Shown here in pieces: positions 46,901 through 62,400 of a stretch of 64,000 nucleotides of DNA (positions are counted from its first letter, which is position 1; every line of letters begins with the position of its first letter). The position numbers and the translations under genes are program-made. The notes below the pieces were generated by a model. The model made no database searches and was not told the DNA's origin. It was given only the letters and a program-made list of their open reading frames with translations. The stretch is from contig NC_134516.1 of assembly GCF_027942865.1 (NCBI RefSeq), positions 17,225,822 to 17,289,821 of the forward strand. Reading direction: 5' to 3'. The stretch is from Odontesthes bonariensis. Taxonomy: Eukaryota; Chordata; Actinopteri; Atheriniformes; Atherinopsidae.

Positions 46901-49900
46901 GGTTCAACTTATCTGGTGATATCAGCCTAGTGCAGTTATCAGTTTTAGAAATGAGAGGAAATTGCAAAAAGAAAAAGAGATGGTCCGCTTTCGAGTGCGT
47001 TAAACGGTAACTTTTAACTATAAGCGTTGATATTTTGGTCACAGTTTTTTAAGTGTAAGAAATTATTCTTTTTTGTGAAGTTTTATTTGACTTTTTAAGG
47101 TGAAAAGTTGTTTCTTATTTCAATTATTTGTCTTCATGTCATGCACTAGTATCAGCTACTAGAATCAGGGAGTAATTTCAAACTGAATAACGTACACAGT
47201 CACCGCTTGTAATCCTGGGGCGTAGGGAGTGTTGGTGGGTATGGATCGATCTTTTTGCATGATCGCATACTTGAATCTCGGATTTCATTAGTATGAGACA
47301 ATTTGCTTGGACAACGCAAGTGTCTCGCCTCACATTTTTATTTTACCTTTAATGTGGTTGTCTCAGGTAGTTATGGGTGCTTCAAAGTGGCCCTGAGCGC
47401 ATTTTATCTGTCATCCCCCATTGTAAATAGGTAGCCAATTCACACACACACACACACACACACACACCTCCCTTCATTAATTCTGCATGCATGTGTGTTT
47501 GTGCTCTTACATAACGCAGCGCTGGCTTGCCGTCCTCATACGATGTTCTGATCAGAACCTTTAGAGATTACATCATCGTCGAGAGGGTGCAGGTTTTGTT
47601 CAATTTTCTGCATGGAATGGCAGAGCTGCTGGTGCAACAAAGAGAGTTTTTCAAAGTGCTTCAAGTGATTTTATTTGGTGATTCTAATTGATCTACATTA
47701 AAACAATTATCGGAACCAGACATAGGAAGAGTAAGGCTGAGTATTTGCTGGCTGCACAGAAAGCCAAACATCAGCCAATTCTTTAATCGTGATTAAAGAC
47801 ACTCACCTAGAGTATTGGAAGTCACAATCAATCTGGATATAATGTGGTCATGCCAAAAAATGTGAAGATTTGTATTGACAATTTGAACAAAGCGAAAACT
47901 GTTTTTGCTCAACCTCACCTGGAGCAGAAATGCTAAATCAATTAGCGCAGTTCCCAATCGCTTGATATTGAGGTTAAAAAAAAAAACTAAAAAAAAAAAA
48001 ACAGTGTAAAATGTCCAGCTTCTGAAATGGCTCTCTGAGAGGAGAACATTAAAACCAGTGGTGTTCTCTGATGCAGTCCACATTTATATCAGTCATGTGA
48101 GAAAAAAGGGTCCCAACACAGTCCCGCTGAGTGCAGGCTGAGGCCTTAAATCTAAAGGCCAAACCCTGTTTGATGATCATCAAGAGGAGCTGGACTGCTC
48201 CCTGTTCGGTTCGGTTTGTGTTGGGTTCCCCTCACTACTCTATTGAACTCACTGTAGAAAGATAGATGCATGATTGATATAAAACATTTTAACCCTTTGG
48301 TGAACATTTATGTTTGGCAAAATGGCAAAAGTGCCTGCACATATTGAGACGGTAACCTCCGACGGCTTCTGCTCCATTTCTTGGTAATGTTATTTGTTGG
48401 GACTCCGCGTTGTAATCCCATTTACAGACGAAAGCACAGCACTGCTGCCGCACACACAAGTGCTCAGCTTCTTCTCTACACTTGTAAAGGATTGAGAGTT
48501 TACAGAAAGCCAATCATTATTTGCTTCTTGCATGTGTGTCATAACTTCAGGGCCGAAAAGTAGTAAATTCATCAATCTGTACACATTTATCTACATTAGC
48601 TTTGCAAACAGCACAGTAGTGCAATATCAAAGTATTCTCCTTTCTTACCTTCTGTTTGTAAGATGGATTCTTCCAATCAGGTCTATAATGCAAGATGTAG
48701 TATAGGACTTTTTCAGACACATGGTTTGGTGTTTGACACACCTACGGGTGTCACATAGTGAAACACCAGTTGCCAAATTGTTTACCTGACTACCTGCTGA
48801 AGCCGACACCTGCTGGTTAACACATACACCCACATCTACTCTAATACTATTGGAATAAGTGTCTCCTGCCTGCTTTCGTTGCAATAACAGCTTCATACCT
48901 AAATGACTCTCCCAGTGAGAGTGACGCTTCAGTTTTGCGTCAAACCTGATTGGTTTCGTGGCGCTTTCAATTAGACTTTGCATGCAAGGAATCCAAAAAG
49001 CGAAACTCAAAAGAAAAGCCTGTTTCATGCTTAAATCTACCCACACATCTTCTCTTCAAAACATTTCCACCTGCTCGTGATTCTGCCTTCGCATGCACTG
49101 AAAACTGTCCCATGTGTTCTCAGATCTCTACCGAGCAGTTTAATTGATTTTTTTCAGTGATACAACTCCCTCTCTTATCCCTGACCCTCCTACTTATCTC
49201 TCTTTCCAACAAACGTACACGCTCATCGTGCACACACCCTTTGCCTAACCTCCTCTCGCCCTGGAGGTGTATGAGGTTGTGGGAGCATGTGAAAGCCGTC
49301 ACACAGAGAGAGGCTCATGTGTTCTTCATTTGAAGCCATTTGCCCAAAGCATGCTGTCAGCCTCCATCTGGATACGTGTGTGTGTGTTTGTGTGGGACAG
49401 TGTCAGCATGTGCGCTTGCATTTGTTTACGTGTCAGTGACCAGAAGTGGTTGAGGGGAATGTCTGCGAGTGTGTTTTGCTTGCACCGAAGAAAAAGTTCT
49501 ATTTTTGTGCGAATATGTGTGGGTGAGAGCGCGCGGTCCACCGTTGTGCTCAGATTCAGCCCTCTCTGTCCCCACATCGTGGCCACATTTATATTTAAAT
49601 CTGCTTTCTACTATCATGCACAAAGCAAGCAGTATTTAGCAGCACTTCTTTTGCGTCAAGGAAAATCCCTGAACATCACTTTTATGCAGTTTTTGGATTA
49701 AAATGAAACATCTGCTGTAAATAATACATTTTAAACTATTACGTTCATTGACCACAATTATTTTAGTTTGGGAATCCATCTGAGTGACGTGAAAAGTACC
49801 CTTTATCTTACAATGGGCCTTTAATCCAGCCCCACTGTTTATCCTCAGTTTGAAACAACCAGTTTTGGTCTCTTCTCTGAAGCTCCCTTGAGATATACAC

Positions 49901-52900
49901 TCCTTTCCATTAAGCCTGGCTGTCTAGTGTTACCTTCATAGGTATGTCTGAATAAAGCCATGGTAACCATTAACATAAACAATGTCAAATGGCAGTAAAA
50001 TACTTCCTGTGAATTCACTATCACCGTATTCGTTATGTTGTCCTCCCTTTACTCTAGCAACTTCTATCTGCCACCACATAGGGCTGGTTAGTATATTGAA
50101 TTTCTAAAGTATATCTACAGTATACATATAGGATGACACAATACCATTTTTATCAGTTGAACTTGATGCATTACCTACAAAACACGTTTCATCCGTAAAG
50201 CCGTGAATCTCCATCTCACTCGCACACACCCCTATTCTCTGACTCCCTGCATCTACGGGCAGGCCAAGTGAGCAAAGTCAGCTCTTGTCGCAATATGTAG
50301 TGACTGCAACAAACCTCAAACCCTAATGTTCATAGAAGAGAGTGCCCGTACTCCAACAAGAGCGTAAGGTCTTGCATACAAACTTTCCTTCAGCAGCAGC
50401 TCATTTTGTCGCCTGCTCAACAGTAAACCTAAAGTTTTCTCACAGTTTGTGTTTGCTTGTGAATGCAGACAAAAAACATCCAAGCAGTACCTCATTTTTT
50501 TAGAAAGTCATTTTTGCCAGACAGCGTATAAAATCAACACTACGCTCTTAGTGGGCTGCATTTCGATTGCCTTTTCAAACTTGTTCCTTTGTTCACGCAA
50601 ACAGCCAACAGCCTTCTTTTTCAATCCATTTCATCTGCCCAATCTGTAAGCCAGGCAAAATTCAACCGAATGATTTACTGTCAGGTGCGTTGTCGAAGAC
50701 ATGGAGCAGTGGACCGTCGTCTATCAGCCATCGACAGCAATCAGCGGGCTCTCAGCGTAGACGGTCAGAGAGGATTTATGATGGGTGGGTCAAGCTAACC
50801 GCAGCTCAGAAAGGGGCTATGAGTAAAGTAGAGTAGAGTGAAGTTTGCTGCATCTAAAAAAGCTCAAATTTAATGAATTTCATTGAGGTTCAAGCAAACA
50901 TATTAAGGATTATTACACTGCACATTTCTGCATTAAACAGGTACACGTATTGGTTCCACATAAGCCAACCCATCACTGTTACTGTTAACCCCACTTTTCC
51001 AAACTGAATTTGCTCACACACCTTCAGAAGAGTGCCAATTTCATCCTCTTATGTCAGAACGTACTGTATGACAAACTTTAGAACCGGCTCTTGGGCTGTC
51101 GATATGACAAAACAAGGCATTTGGACTGCTTTGAGAAATTGCTAAAGGATATTTTCACTCCTGTCTGATGAATTACAGACTGAATAATTCACTGAGCGGG
51201 GAACAACAGTGTGTGAATCGACAAAGAAGCAACAGATCTCTAGATTTTGCAACCAAACTACCAGAAAATCTGAAAGCATCACCCTCCAACATTACATCTA
51301 TGTTTGCACTCCAAGACTGCAGTAGGTATATGAATAGCAGCAAGTGGCAGGTTGGCACAGCGTGCCTTGTTCCTGAGTGATGCCAGCCTCATCTGGCCTT
51401 CCTCCATCACCCACTGATGCCCAATCTGCTCCTCTCATCCATAGCCCATAAAACGCCTGATGCCGATTAGTGCTTGTCATCATTAGCCATGGCTGACATC
51501 GATAAGTGACTCGCCTAAATTATGTGTGGGTCATTCTGTCTCAGTTTCAGCCCAGGGTCTGTTTGGGTGCTAGTTATTATTTACATTCAGTCGATTACTT
51601 TCGAAGGAACTTTGTGTTCTTTTTCCTTTTTTTTAGCTTTTATGCCAGCTCATGACTTAATTCCTACATTTCTGTGTTTACCATTTCCATGATTTTTAAT
51701 GAACACCAAGAGGCATGCAAACGTTAACACAGCCTTCAAAGAGAGTGCCTCTGTACTACGGTCAGTGAGTCTTTCTGCTGTAACTCATATGTGAGAGTTC
51801 ATGTTCACTAGAGCTTTTGTGGCAGCCACACATACACAAAGTGCTCATCTGCCCCATAGCTACAAGAAAGTGAATCTCCATAATCACATCAGGAGGTGGG
51901 GGGGTTGAGCAAAGAAGAAGGGGGACAGGGGAAGGCCACTGACTCCTTTGACATCTTAAGGAAAGTGGCTTTAGCCAAGTCGGTTGTGTAACTGCTCAGA
52001 TGCAGCACTTCTGGCCAGAGGGGCCATTTTACATTTTGGTGATACAAGACTCAAGTGAATAGCGTTGCCAGTGCTATGCTGGCCGGCTTACGGTGGCTAA
52101 GCACAGGTGATGGATAATAGAAGATGAAAGTTTTCCCACTGTGTGGGCGTTCAGTGGACTATCTGCCATCAGGGCTTAGAGCTTATCACTCAACCCTAAA
52201 GCCAGCTGTTTCTAAATTAACTCCTTTACTGATCTGCTGTTAACTGTACTTGCCTAATTATACTTAATCGCCCTCAACGATTACAGCTCCCATTGTATAA
52301 TACACCTCAACTGAAAGCAGTACCTGCAGAGGCTCCTAAACTTCCAATTATTTACTCGATTTATTTTTGTTTACAGTGTGCAGTGGTAGAAAGCATCCAA
52401 TATGGTTTGTCAGATGCAGCTTTGCAACAGAGTACCATTTAGTGCGTTTCTCTGCATCTGTTGTGTTTACTGCAAGAGTAACAGCTTTCATGTGTGCCAC
52501 TTCCATTCATGCATTTCTATATTTCTTTTTTTCCCCCTCAATCATATATTTAACATGGAAAAGTGCACTCAGTAGGTTTCTTGAGGTGTGAGTCACTCTC
52601 CCAGCTGGGAGCATTTAGCACTGATGCAGAAGAGTAAAGATTCTTTCAGGCTGGACAAATTTTTTTTTTAAATAAATACATATTAAAATTCGACTTTTGT
52701 CTATAGTAGGCAGGGTTACAAGTGGAGTCCAAATGTGTCTGCATTAGTCACAGATTCCAGCCATACTGCAGACTTCACAGTTCAGGTCCCTGCACTCTGA
52801 GTGACCTTAATCGTCCTCCAATATCAGCATCTAGAAAAGATTGTAGTTGATTAATTCATATTAGACTCATATGGTTGTGTAAAAGTTTGGTCCAACTCTC

Positions 52901-55900
52901 GTAGGACAGGTGCTCCACTGCTTTTTCTGGTATAATAGAAGAAGAAAAAATAGCTCCCTTCAAAGCCACCAGACTGCACTAAAGGGCTTATACGTCTAAC
53001 TATTGTTGTATAACCACTCATATGGGATATAGTCCACAAATATAAAAACAAGCCTTTGTTATTTGTGATATGACATCACAAACATTAGAACTCTCAATGT
53101 ATTTGTACGTTTATTAACAATAGAAAATATCCCACATTATAGATTTGAATAAGTCAGGTGCAAAACTAAATAAGCCTGCACATGGAACATTGATGTACTC
53201 ATATGAGTGATTGATGGCCATTCAAAAGGTGGAAGCTATCTACTCTTGCTTAAATCCGGCTCAGAAAGCAGAAGTCTGAGAAGAGAGATCTGCTGCTGGA
53301 CCATATTCACTCCAGTTCAAGTCAGTTCTGTCTGGGTTGACACGCTAGTTTTTTTTGCTCCTATTTCAGTGCAATGCTGGTAGTCGCTCCGGGGGTCTTC
53401 TTAGCGACAAATTCCATACATCTCCATGGTAGCAGCGCTCCAGCAACGTCTGGTTAGTGAAGAGTTTCAAGATACTGACATAAAAGAAGTGAAAAGAAGT
53501 TACATCTGTAATATTTTCACTGGATATAACGCACGGTGACATCAAATACTGGCAAAGGGAAAACAAGTCAATCACCCTCTTGTTTTATTTGTGAGTCCCT
53601 GGTGTATAATTTAAGTGGGAAAAGAGTGTGAGGAGAGAACAAACATCTCTCTCTAATTAGTGGGATAAACATATTGACCCCCCAAAAGAGTTCCAGGAAT
53701 GGGATTTAAAGGCCGCCTGGTCCATCAAGCTCCGTTAGGCCATAATGCTGAACTTGTGGCCTTTATAATGCTGCATAACCAGTGCAGGGTTTCTCACAAA
53801 CAAAGGATTAGGGTCAATACCATGGGGGAAGAAAAGTAAATAAATAAATACTTTAAAAAATATATGTATATTTCTTTTTTGTTAACATTGATGGCTGCTG
53901 GCCTTACCAACTCTGTGTATTCTTTTTTATCAGTTACCAAAAGCATTTGCCTCAGCGATGTGCCGTTTGAGATCTGAATGTGTGCCAAGAAGAGAGAAAG
54001 GAAACAGGAAATGTGCCTGCTCTGTTGTATGAAAAACTATTTCCTTTCTATGTAACGGTTTGTGAACATGAAAAAATGGGCTGCAAAAGGTAGACCATCA
54101 CATGCAAATGCACTGCATACAAACATTCAACTTGTGCTTTATATTACCACAGCTGGGGCATTATTTTTTAATTTTGCTTAAAACATCATCACGACATTCA
54201 TTTATGAGATGTGGGAAACCCTTTTTGTTTAATTTTGATCCATTTTAATAATTTAGTTCACAGATTTTCCTACGACACTGTCATGATTAATTTTAGGGCA
54301 GTTAAATCAGTGCAGCCCAGAGCATATTGTAAGTCTTCATTTTCAGTTTTTATATGCTTTGTCTGCTTGGATTCATCATCGTCATAGAAGTTGATTGAGG
54401 ACTAAACCTTTTAAATCTGTAGGCAACTTGTGACTGAGCTCAAGAATTTCCTTGTGGGTCTCTACAATTAAAATTTATAGACAAAATGTTTAACAAATGC
54501 GAATTATTGACAGGTTATTGGGTTGCTTGGCTTCTTGGTTTGGCTTTTGTTTTGCTTTTTTTTTTTGCAATTGGACTTCATTTCCAATCCAGATAATCTG
54601 ACTTAACTTTTTACTCTTTTACTGATAAGCGGATTAATTCAGGTTTTATTTTTGGTTGGCAAAAACAAAAAAAATATCAAACCTACTGTGATAGAATTTG
54701 CAATCTACCAGAATGATCCTTTAATGAACAGCCCCTTTTCTATCATTTGATTTTGATGGGAGTTCTCATAAAGGCTAAACAAAAGAAATCTTTTATCCTC
54801 AAACTCAAGTGGAGAGACGAAAATCTCCCAAGCTGAAGCTCTGAGGTTACAAGTCTGTGTGTTGTTGTGGCTGCAGTCTGCTGCCATCAAACAGATGGGG
54901 CTTCTTTTTCATCTTAACCAAAGGTGACACAGCCATCCACCCCCCCCCCTCCCCTCATGTTTCCCTTTCCCACACCTTTGTTTTTGCTCTGGTCTGCTCT
55001 CCGAGGTCCTCCTCTACTCTTGTGAGAATCGACCCATACTGCTTTGTGAGGAAATTGCCCCATAATAAATACAGCACTACTAAATTTAAATACAGCCGCA
55101 GGCAGAGACCAGATCGGCCACTGAAATATTCACAAAGCTTTATTAACGCCGTTATTCCTGACAGATGCACTGTGCGTACGAACAGTTGGCGATAATCATG
55201 GTGCGCCACTGGGTTGTACAGTTTATAGCAAATCATTAACAACCAGGATGGTAGATGTAATCTCTCCATCTCCGCCACTCTCAGTTTGTTTTTATGCGTT
55301 GTAGACATGGCTGCAAGGAAATCAGCGCAGCAAGATAAATGCAGCACAGTTAATCAGGCAACATTACCCAGAGATAACAGGTGCTGCTACCAAATGAGAA
55401 TACAGTGATGCTTATTCATCTCAGTTATTTCTGCAATGCATCTGACTGAGATGTCGGTTTTTCAGTGCAAAAGCAACTCATTCAAACCGAGTGACAATGG
55501 AGTTTGCGAGGAGACATGATGGATCGTGGGTGTCAGGTGATTGACAGGAAACGGAACGAAATCACAAAAGAAGCTGTCACCAAATGGTGACAGCTTCTTT
55601 TTCCAACCACATCTCCTGCAAGCCAGGCCTGATTTATCCAGTCAAAGTTCCTGATTATGCTCTCTTGTACAATAAGGCTTCAGCTTTAATTTGATGAGGG
55701 GGGAAAACAGAGAACTGAATGGAGGTTTCCTTTTGTATCCATTTGCTATCCATGTCCCAAACTGGCTTGCACAGGAAACCGGGAACAAGGATGGAAAAAC
55801 TAGAATGAAAACTGAACAATCCCCACAAACACCATTATTGTTCTTTATTATTTCCTTTCTTCTTAAAGAGGGTTAGGGGTCTGACAAGGCTCAGTTGCAC

Positions 55901-56382
55901 TTATTGAGTTTGAAGATGGGAGCTAGCTCATGAACATCATGCAGTTTGTTGGAGTATGGAAGTTAAATTTTACTCTCTATGAACCAAAAAAAGTAGCTGA
56001 AAGAAGTGAATTCAGGAATTTGTTATGTGGGTTAATAAGATGCAGCTCTTAATAAATCATGACATTTCTTTCTTTCTGTTGGATGCGTTAAAAAGAAACT
56101 TCTGATTATGGATAAACTTGAAAGGGGGGGGGAATGAATGATGCGAGGTTCACATAAATAAACATACATGTGGTTTAAACATGAGGCGTTTTCTTCAGCA
56201 AAACAGTTTGACCCAATTTTCAAAACCTGACCATAAGAATATGGACAGACATACAGTATGTTTTCTGGTCGTCCCTTCAGGCGCTTTTACATCCTCATGC
56301 TTGCTTTATTTTTGGTTTAACCTCCAGGCAGCGGTTACTATTTAACACCGATCTTTGGTCTTTGATTAAAGTTACATCACTC

Positions 56383-56478
<96 letters not shown>

Positions 56479-59400
56479 AAAGAAGCACTACGCTACCGCT
56501 GAACTGGGTCGTGGGTAACACGTTGCTATGGCAACAGCCATTTGCCGGCCCTGGGGCCAAGAACTGCTTTTCACTTAGACTTTCTCATCCTTTTCTTTAC
56601 TCACTATGCCTCTCTCCTCACCTTCTTCTCTTTATGCCCCCCCCCCCCCCTTCGTTTCTTCCTTTCCATTTCTCCTCTTCTCAGCCTCCCTCTGCTTTTC
56701 TTTCTCCTCTATCAACCTCCACACTTATGCCGCCTTTCTCTTCTGCTTTCTCCCCCTTTTCTGCGGAGACAACAACAAAGCCGGCGTCCATTATCATTCC
56801 TTCACTTAACTGTCAGCCACAAATTCAAATCCATATTGAAACGTGGAAACGTTTTCTAGTATTCTGCAGGCCGCAGCAGAAAAGAATGGTAATCCTTAAT
56901 TGCAGTTTTTGTCTGGCAAATTATTTTCCGTTCTGTTGCTTAACAAAACAAACAGAAAGGCCTAATCTTTGTGGAACGTTTCTTAAGAGTTATGCGTCAC
57001 CCTTGGTTTGAGATTGTTGGGATGAAATATGAAACAGAATCGTAACAGTGGCATAACTTATTGCCTCAGCAATTAACTCCAGCTGGCTCACCGTAAGTGC
57101 AGGCACGCAGTCGTATTTTAAAGCACGGGCAGAGAAGAAGCGTGGCAGAGGTAAAGGTGGTGAAAGGCTGAGGTATAAAACAAGGGAGATAGGTCAGCCT
57201 TGGTGTGTCACCTAAATTCTACTCTAATGAATAGTCCATTGATTTCCATTAGGACCGGCTTAAGCTGACCACTCCGGCCTTTCTGTTTCCCATTAGCGCA
57301 CTTTTAAACTGAGGCTGACAAACGGTCATAGCCAGAGGCAGACCGGATGAGGGGCCGGCTCAGTGTTCAAAAGAAACCTGTGAATTCATCCATGAAGCTG
57401 CATGGGGCCCGGGAGAAGAAAGGGTTAACAGCAGATTTAATAAAAGCCCTAAATAGCACTGACGGCGTCTTGGGATTTGTCTTAAAAAGGCCTCTTTGCT
57501 GTCACATTACTCGCATCCAGAATAGAGATAAAAGCGGTATCACCCAGAAGTTCTTGATTTGCATTTAAAAGAAGGATTACCAAATCCCTTTGATTTTCTT
57601 TTCTAAGTAAAACAGACGGGAAACTACTCAGTTACCTGTTGAGAGTGGCATTTTAGGACAGCATGGAGTGTCAGTACACATCAGCCTTTAAACGGCCCAC
57701 ATTGTATTGACCAGTAAGTCCATCGCAGCAATCCACCCAAGAGGCCTGGTCCACTTGTTGGCTTAGGATTTTGGACCCATCCAGCCTCATCAGCTGCACT
57801 TCTCCATCAGCCCTCTTCATTCATTAACATTAATAGGATTTGGATCCATTACGCAATGAGCCTTCGCTGCGTTATGCAACTCAGTCTTCATCAACAGCTG
57901 CACACAGAGAAGCAGCGTCATCTTAGTTTTAAGGATTTAAGAGTTTTTATACCAATTCATCCAACTGTGGCCAGATTTCTTATCAGGATGAAACTTCAAA
58001 ATATTAAAAGCAATTTTCTGTAACGTCATAGAAACTGAATCGTTTTTAAGTCAGCTGGTTTCATTGTCTTTGTTGTTAAACAATTTAACTAAGGAAAAGT
58101 GTGATTTAAAACATCAAATACTATGGATTTGTAGTTTTCAATCATGAAAGCTAAAGGTGATCCCTCAGCTCTGGGAGCATCAGGACACCTTTTACTCACA
58201 GTTTAGTTTATTTCAGTCTCACACATTTAACATCTGTTTCGTTTACTTCAGTCAACAAAAGGAGAAACTGAATGTGAAAAGTAAAAAAAAAAAAGGAAGA
58301 AAGAAATAGAAAATCCATCACATTTAGGTTAAATACTCTGGCGTTTTCGTCCCAGTGATGTTATTGATGATTCTTGCTTCCCTTAGGGGTGCTAAAATCA
58401 ATTGGCTCTTTTTAACCCATCAATAACAATTGTCCACAAGCTTGCAACACTGCAACAGTCCATTGGTAGAAGAGGGTTTTTAATTTGATAATCAAATTAC
58501 ATTCTAGCCGCGTTTCAGTGAGACTTTTTGTCATCGTTTTCATTTTGCAAACCAAGCCCTAAGTGTTTTTGTTGTTTTTGCATGTTTTAAAGGCTTTATG
58601 CAGAGGGATAACTCCTTATGTTATTAAGTGTCTGAGTCTATTGATTAAGCTTGATGTTGATAAAAGCTGTCAGAGGGTCTTAGCGCCTGCTTGTGTGGAT
58701 GTTTGAGTGAATCATGTTCTAACGAGATTACCTGCAGTGTATAGTGTAGACCCTAAAACGCCATGACTGGCACTAAGAGTGTTCTTTCCCAATCGTTGGA
58801 ATCACTTTTGTAACAAAGGCGGTCAGAACACATCCTCCTATGTTTGTAAATTTGCAGCTTTCAGGTAGCCAGGGCTTTACAGATAGAAACGTTTAGATTC
58901 AACAAACTTGTGAACATGAAATAGTGATGCTGTAGAGTTGCCGAGGGAGCTAGTTGTCATGGAAACAGCAAAGTGGCACACACAAGACAGTTCATTGTCT
59001 TTTTTTTCCTCTCCTGGAGTAACTTCCTGCTTTTGCTGGAGGAGTTATTTTTAACGGGTATTATATAAGATCCAACTCTCGTGCTCAATACGATGCGTTC
59101 CATTCCCACTTCGACACTTTTTCCTCTTTACTGTGAAGGAGGATGCGCTCTGTCTGCAGCACCCGTGTGTCTCAAGCCAATAGCTCAAGCAGGAAGCTTC
59201 GGGCTCTGCCGCGACTATTGGAAAACAAATGTACCTGTTCATCGTCATCACACCGTGGACACAGTTCAAGCACAAAGGAGAATTTTTAATTATTCACGAA
59301 CATTGTGAAGTTTTTAGTGATGAGATAAGTTTGTGCCTTAAGCTTCTACGGTCAAATTCATTAGTTTTTAGTTCAAAGATGAAGCATCACATTCCGTCAG

Positions 59401-62400
59401 TTTTCACCTGAAAGAGAAACACTCTTTGGCAAGAATAAAGGGGGACAATCATAACAATAAAATAGTCAAAACAGAGAAAAGAAATTCTGGCCTTAAGAGG
59501 GACTTTTTTTCTGGTAAGGGTGAGAGCATGTAGTGCAGCTTACATGTAATATTCAGCACTCCCAGCTGAGCTCAAAGTGAACACACTCTTACTGTGAATG
59601 ATGCTCTGATTAGCCGCTCGATATGCCTAACAGACAGAGGTGTGCTTCTCTGAGAGGCGAGCGTAACACTGGATGCATGCATGTTTGATTCGGCCCCAAC
59701 AGCCTAAACATCCCTGCAGGTTTCTGTACAAGTAAAAACCAAACAGCAGTGGACAAAAAAGGCTGTCGCGTGTTGCTCAGAGTGTCATCAGCAGAGTCGA
59801 TCCGAGTCTCTTTGAGATATTACACTGCTACCGTCTGCTCTCTTTCCTCTTGCTGGTTAGAGCATGTCAGAGCATGCAATTCTGCCTTGTTGCCATTTGC
59901 GCGCGTTCATATCTGACCTAAATTTTTGTTCTTGCATCGTCAAAGCTTTCTTTTCGTTGAATGCAACAGGAAAGCACAAATAAATCCACTCTTTGTCTCC
60001 CTCTATAGGATGCTTCGAGTGCTGCATCAAGTGTCTGGGCGGGGTGCCCTATGCCTCTCTGGTGGCCACCATCCTCTGCTTGTCAGGTGTGGCTCTGTTC
60101 TGTGGCTGTGGCCACGTGGCACTGACTGGCACCCTGACCATGCTGGAGAACCACTTTTCCAAGGTCACCAGCGACCACGCCACCCTCGCTGCGGTGTAAG
60201 TCCTCAGTATTTCCAAACAAGGCATTCAGTAAAACTAAAGAAAATACAAATGAGCCCTCATACTGCTGCTTTAGGATGTGTAAATGTTTGGAAAAGATCA
60301 GTGCTCGCTATGCTCTATTGTTTTTTTCCTCATTTGTTGAAATAGACCTAAAAATACTGAAACTACCCCTACAGTCATTAAATCTGACATAAGCCACCCA
60401 CATTTTCATCAATGATTCACATCCCCCTGAAACTGGAAAGTGTTTCTCAACTGATTGATTGTGTACATAATGGGAGTAGATAAGAGTTGAAAGTAAATGA
60501 AAGTTTACCATTTTTTGCATGTCAAAGAGAAGGAGATTTATTTTGAGCACATTTTTGACAAAATAGAACCTTCTGTCACAAAAGATGATTCAATTTGACA
60601 GTTTATTCTACTGTATGCTACACACGAGACACAAGGATGAACTCAAAACTGGAAGCACAAAAAAAAAAAGAAAAGAAAGAAAACAGATCCAAAATAACTA
60701 ATGCCAGTGGCCACCATAATACACCGGTATTATTGGTAGATTAAAAATGTGATTGAATCCAGTATTAAGTATCATTTAAACTACTGTTCATATTCTCCAA
60801 GGTTACCTAACATTCAGCACCATCTGCATTATGCACATAGACGGGTAGATTCAAGCAGAGAAATTGCTCGAGCATGGTCCCACTGAAGATGTATTAGACG
60901 AAAATTATAGCAGTCAAACGGACACCGAAGAAGGACAAGATATCCTCATCTGTAAACAGACAAGGTGAGCACATATGGGCAAACAGGCTGAGACAATAGA
61001 TGAGCTGCCAGTCAATAAAAGGGAAGGACTTTAAATACACAAAAACTAATAAGGAGACAGGACACTGGTGAAACAACCAATGCAATCAACGAAAGAGAGA
61101 AAAATCCTGACAAGGTCAGGAAGTAAACCAAGAGACACACAAGGAAGGATTAAACACCAACCATGTTTAGTTTTTAATCACATCTTTCTAACGTTAGCTA
61201 CTGGTCATATCAACTTAAAGCTAGCCAGTATTAGCCATCACAAGCAACTGTAAATAGGCATAACATTAGCCATCATGAGCTGGTAGTCATAATTGTCAAA
61301 AGCTTGCCAAACAGAGCCACTGAGCTTTTTTTCATATATCTATGACTTAAGACTAGAGTTTAATAAATTCATCTCGGTGAATGTGTTTTTTTCTGCATAC
61401 TATGTGCATCCAGGATCCAGATCTTTCAGTACATCATCTATGGCATTGCCTCCTTCTTCGTTGTCTACGCCATCATCCTGTTGGGTGAGGGCTTTTACAC
61501 CACGAGCGCCATCAAGAGGGAGTTGCAGAGCGACTTCAAGATGACCGTCTGCGGACGCTGCATCACTGCCTTTGTATGCCAACAAACAAACACCTATTTG
61601 CAGCTCCTGCAAATCATCACACGTACTGACCCAGTCGCACTGCAAACTAAAGCCACTAAACTAGACTGAATTCCATTGATACGTTTTCATAATTTTGTTG
61701 CATTGTTCTTACCTAAAATGATCATTTCATACGCTACAGGGTTGTTGCAGAGACCTTTATGGGTGCATTCACATAAGACGGATCCACAAAAACACCCACT
61801 TGAGCCCTCAGGGTTACTCTAGCACAGTTTGTCCTTTCTAGCCTAATTACGTTGATTACTGCAGATGTCCAGTCACATTAGCATAAAAACAGTCCGATTT
61901 GTGTGTGGGTGACTAGGTCTTTAAAGGAATACCATTAACCTATTTTCTTCATGCAATGCAAACTATAACAAAGTCTAAATTTCTTCTTTGTTCTCAACTC
62001 CCTACTCTCTTAAGTTCATGTTCCTGACTTACATCCTTGCTCTGGCCTTCCTCGCCATCTTCTGCTTCACGGCGATCCCAGTTTTCCTCTTTTTTAACAT
62101 GTGGAATACCTGTGCTGCCATGAGGTCTCCAGACGCCAACATTACATCTCCCAACTCCATCTGTGTGGATGTCAGGCAGTATGGTCAGTAGTTCTTCCTT
62201 CATTCATGTTGTTTGAGTTGCAGGTTTGCAGTCAATGTCTGGCTGTTTGGTAAAGTTGGGTAATATTCATCACCATCCAGAAACAGCTGGTCTCGTCTGT
62301 TTTGTCAAGACTTGTTGAATGAATTTACAGCCCAAATTCCCGTGTTTTTTTCTCTAAAGGATTGTAGTGAAAAAGAGATTGAGGAGCAAACATGAACAAG

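Noticed and set aside
49267-49701. 144-codon plus-strand frame in gpm6b intron 1
   Set aside because: Cys/Val/Ser-rich peptide from TG-rich sequence, with no domain and no splice support.
54955-55347. 130-codon minus-strand frame in gpm6b intron 1
   Set aside because: No motif recognised and antisense to gpm6b. The region is better kept as a possible conserved non-coding segment.
56388-57011. 207-codon plus-strand frame starting with Cys-Val repeats
   Set aside because: It begins in the (TG)n tract and continues through pyrimidine-rich sequence that is open by composition.
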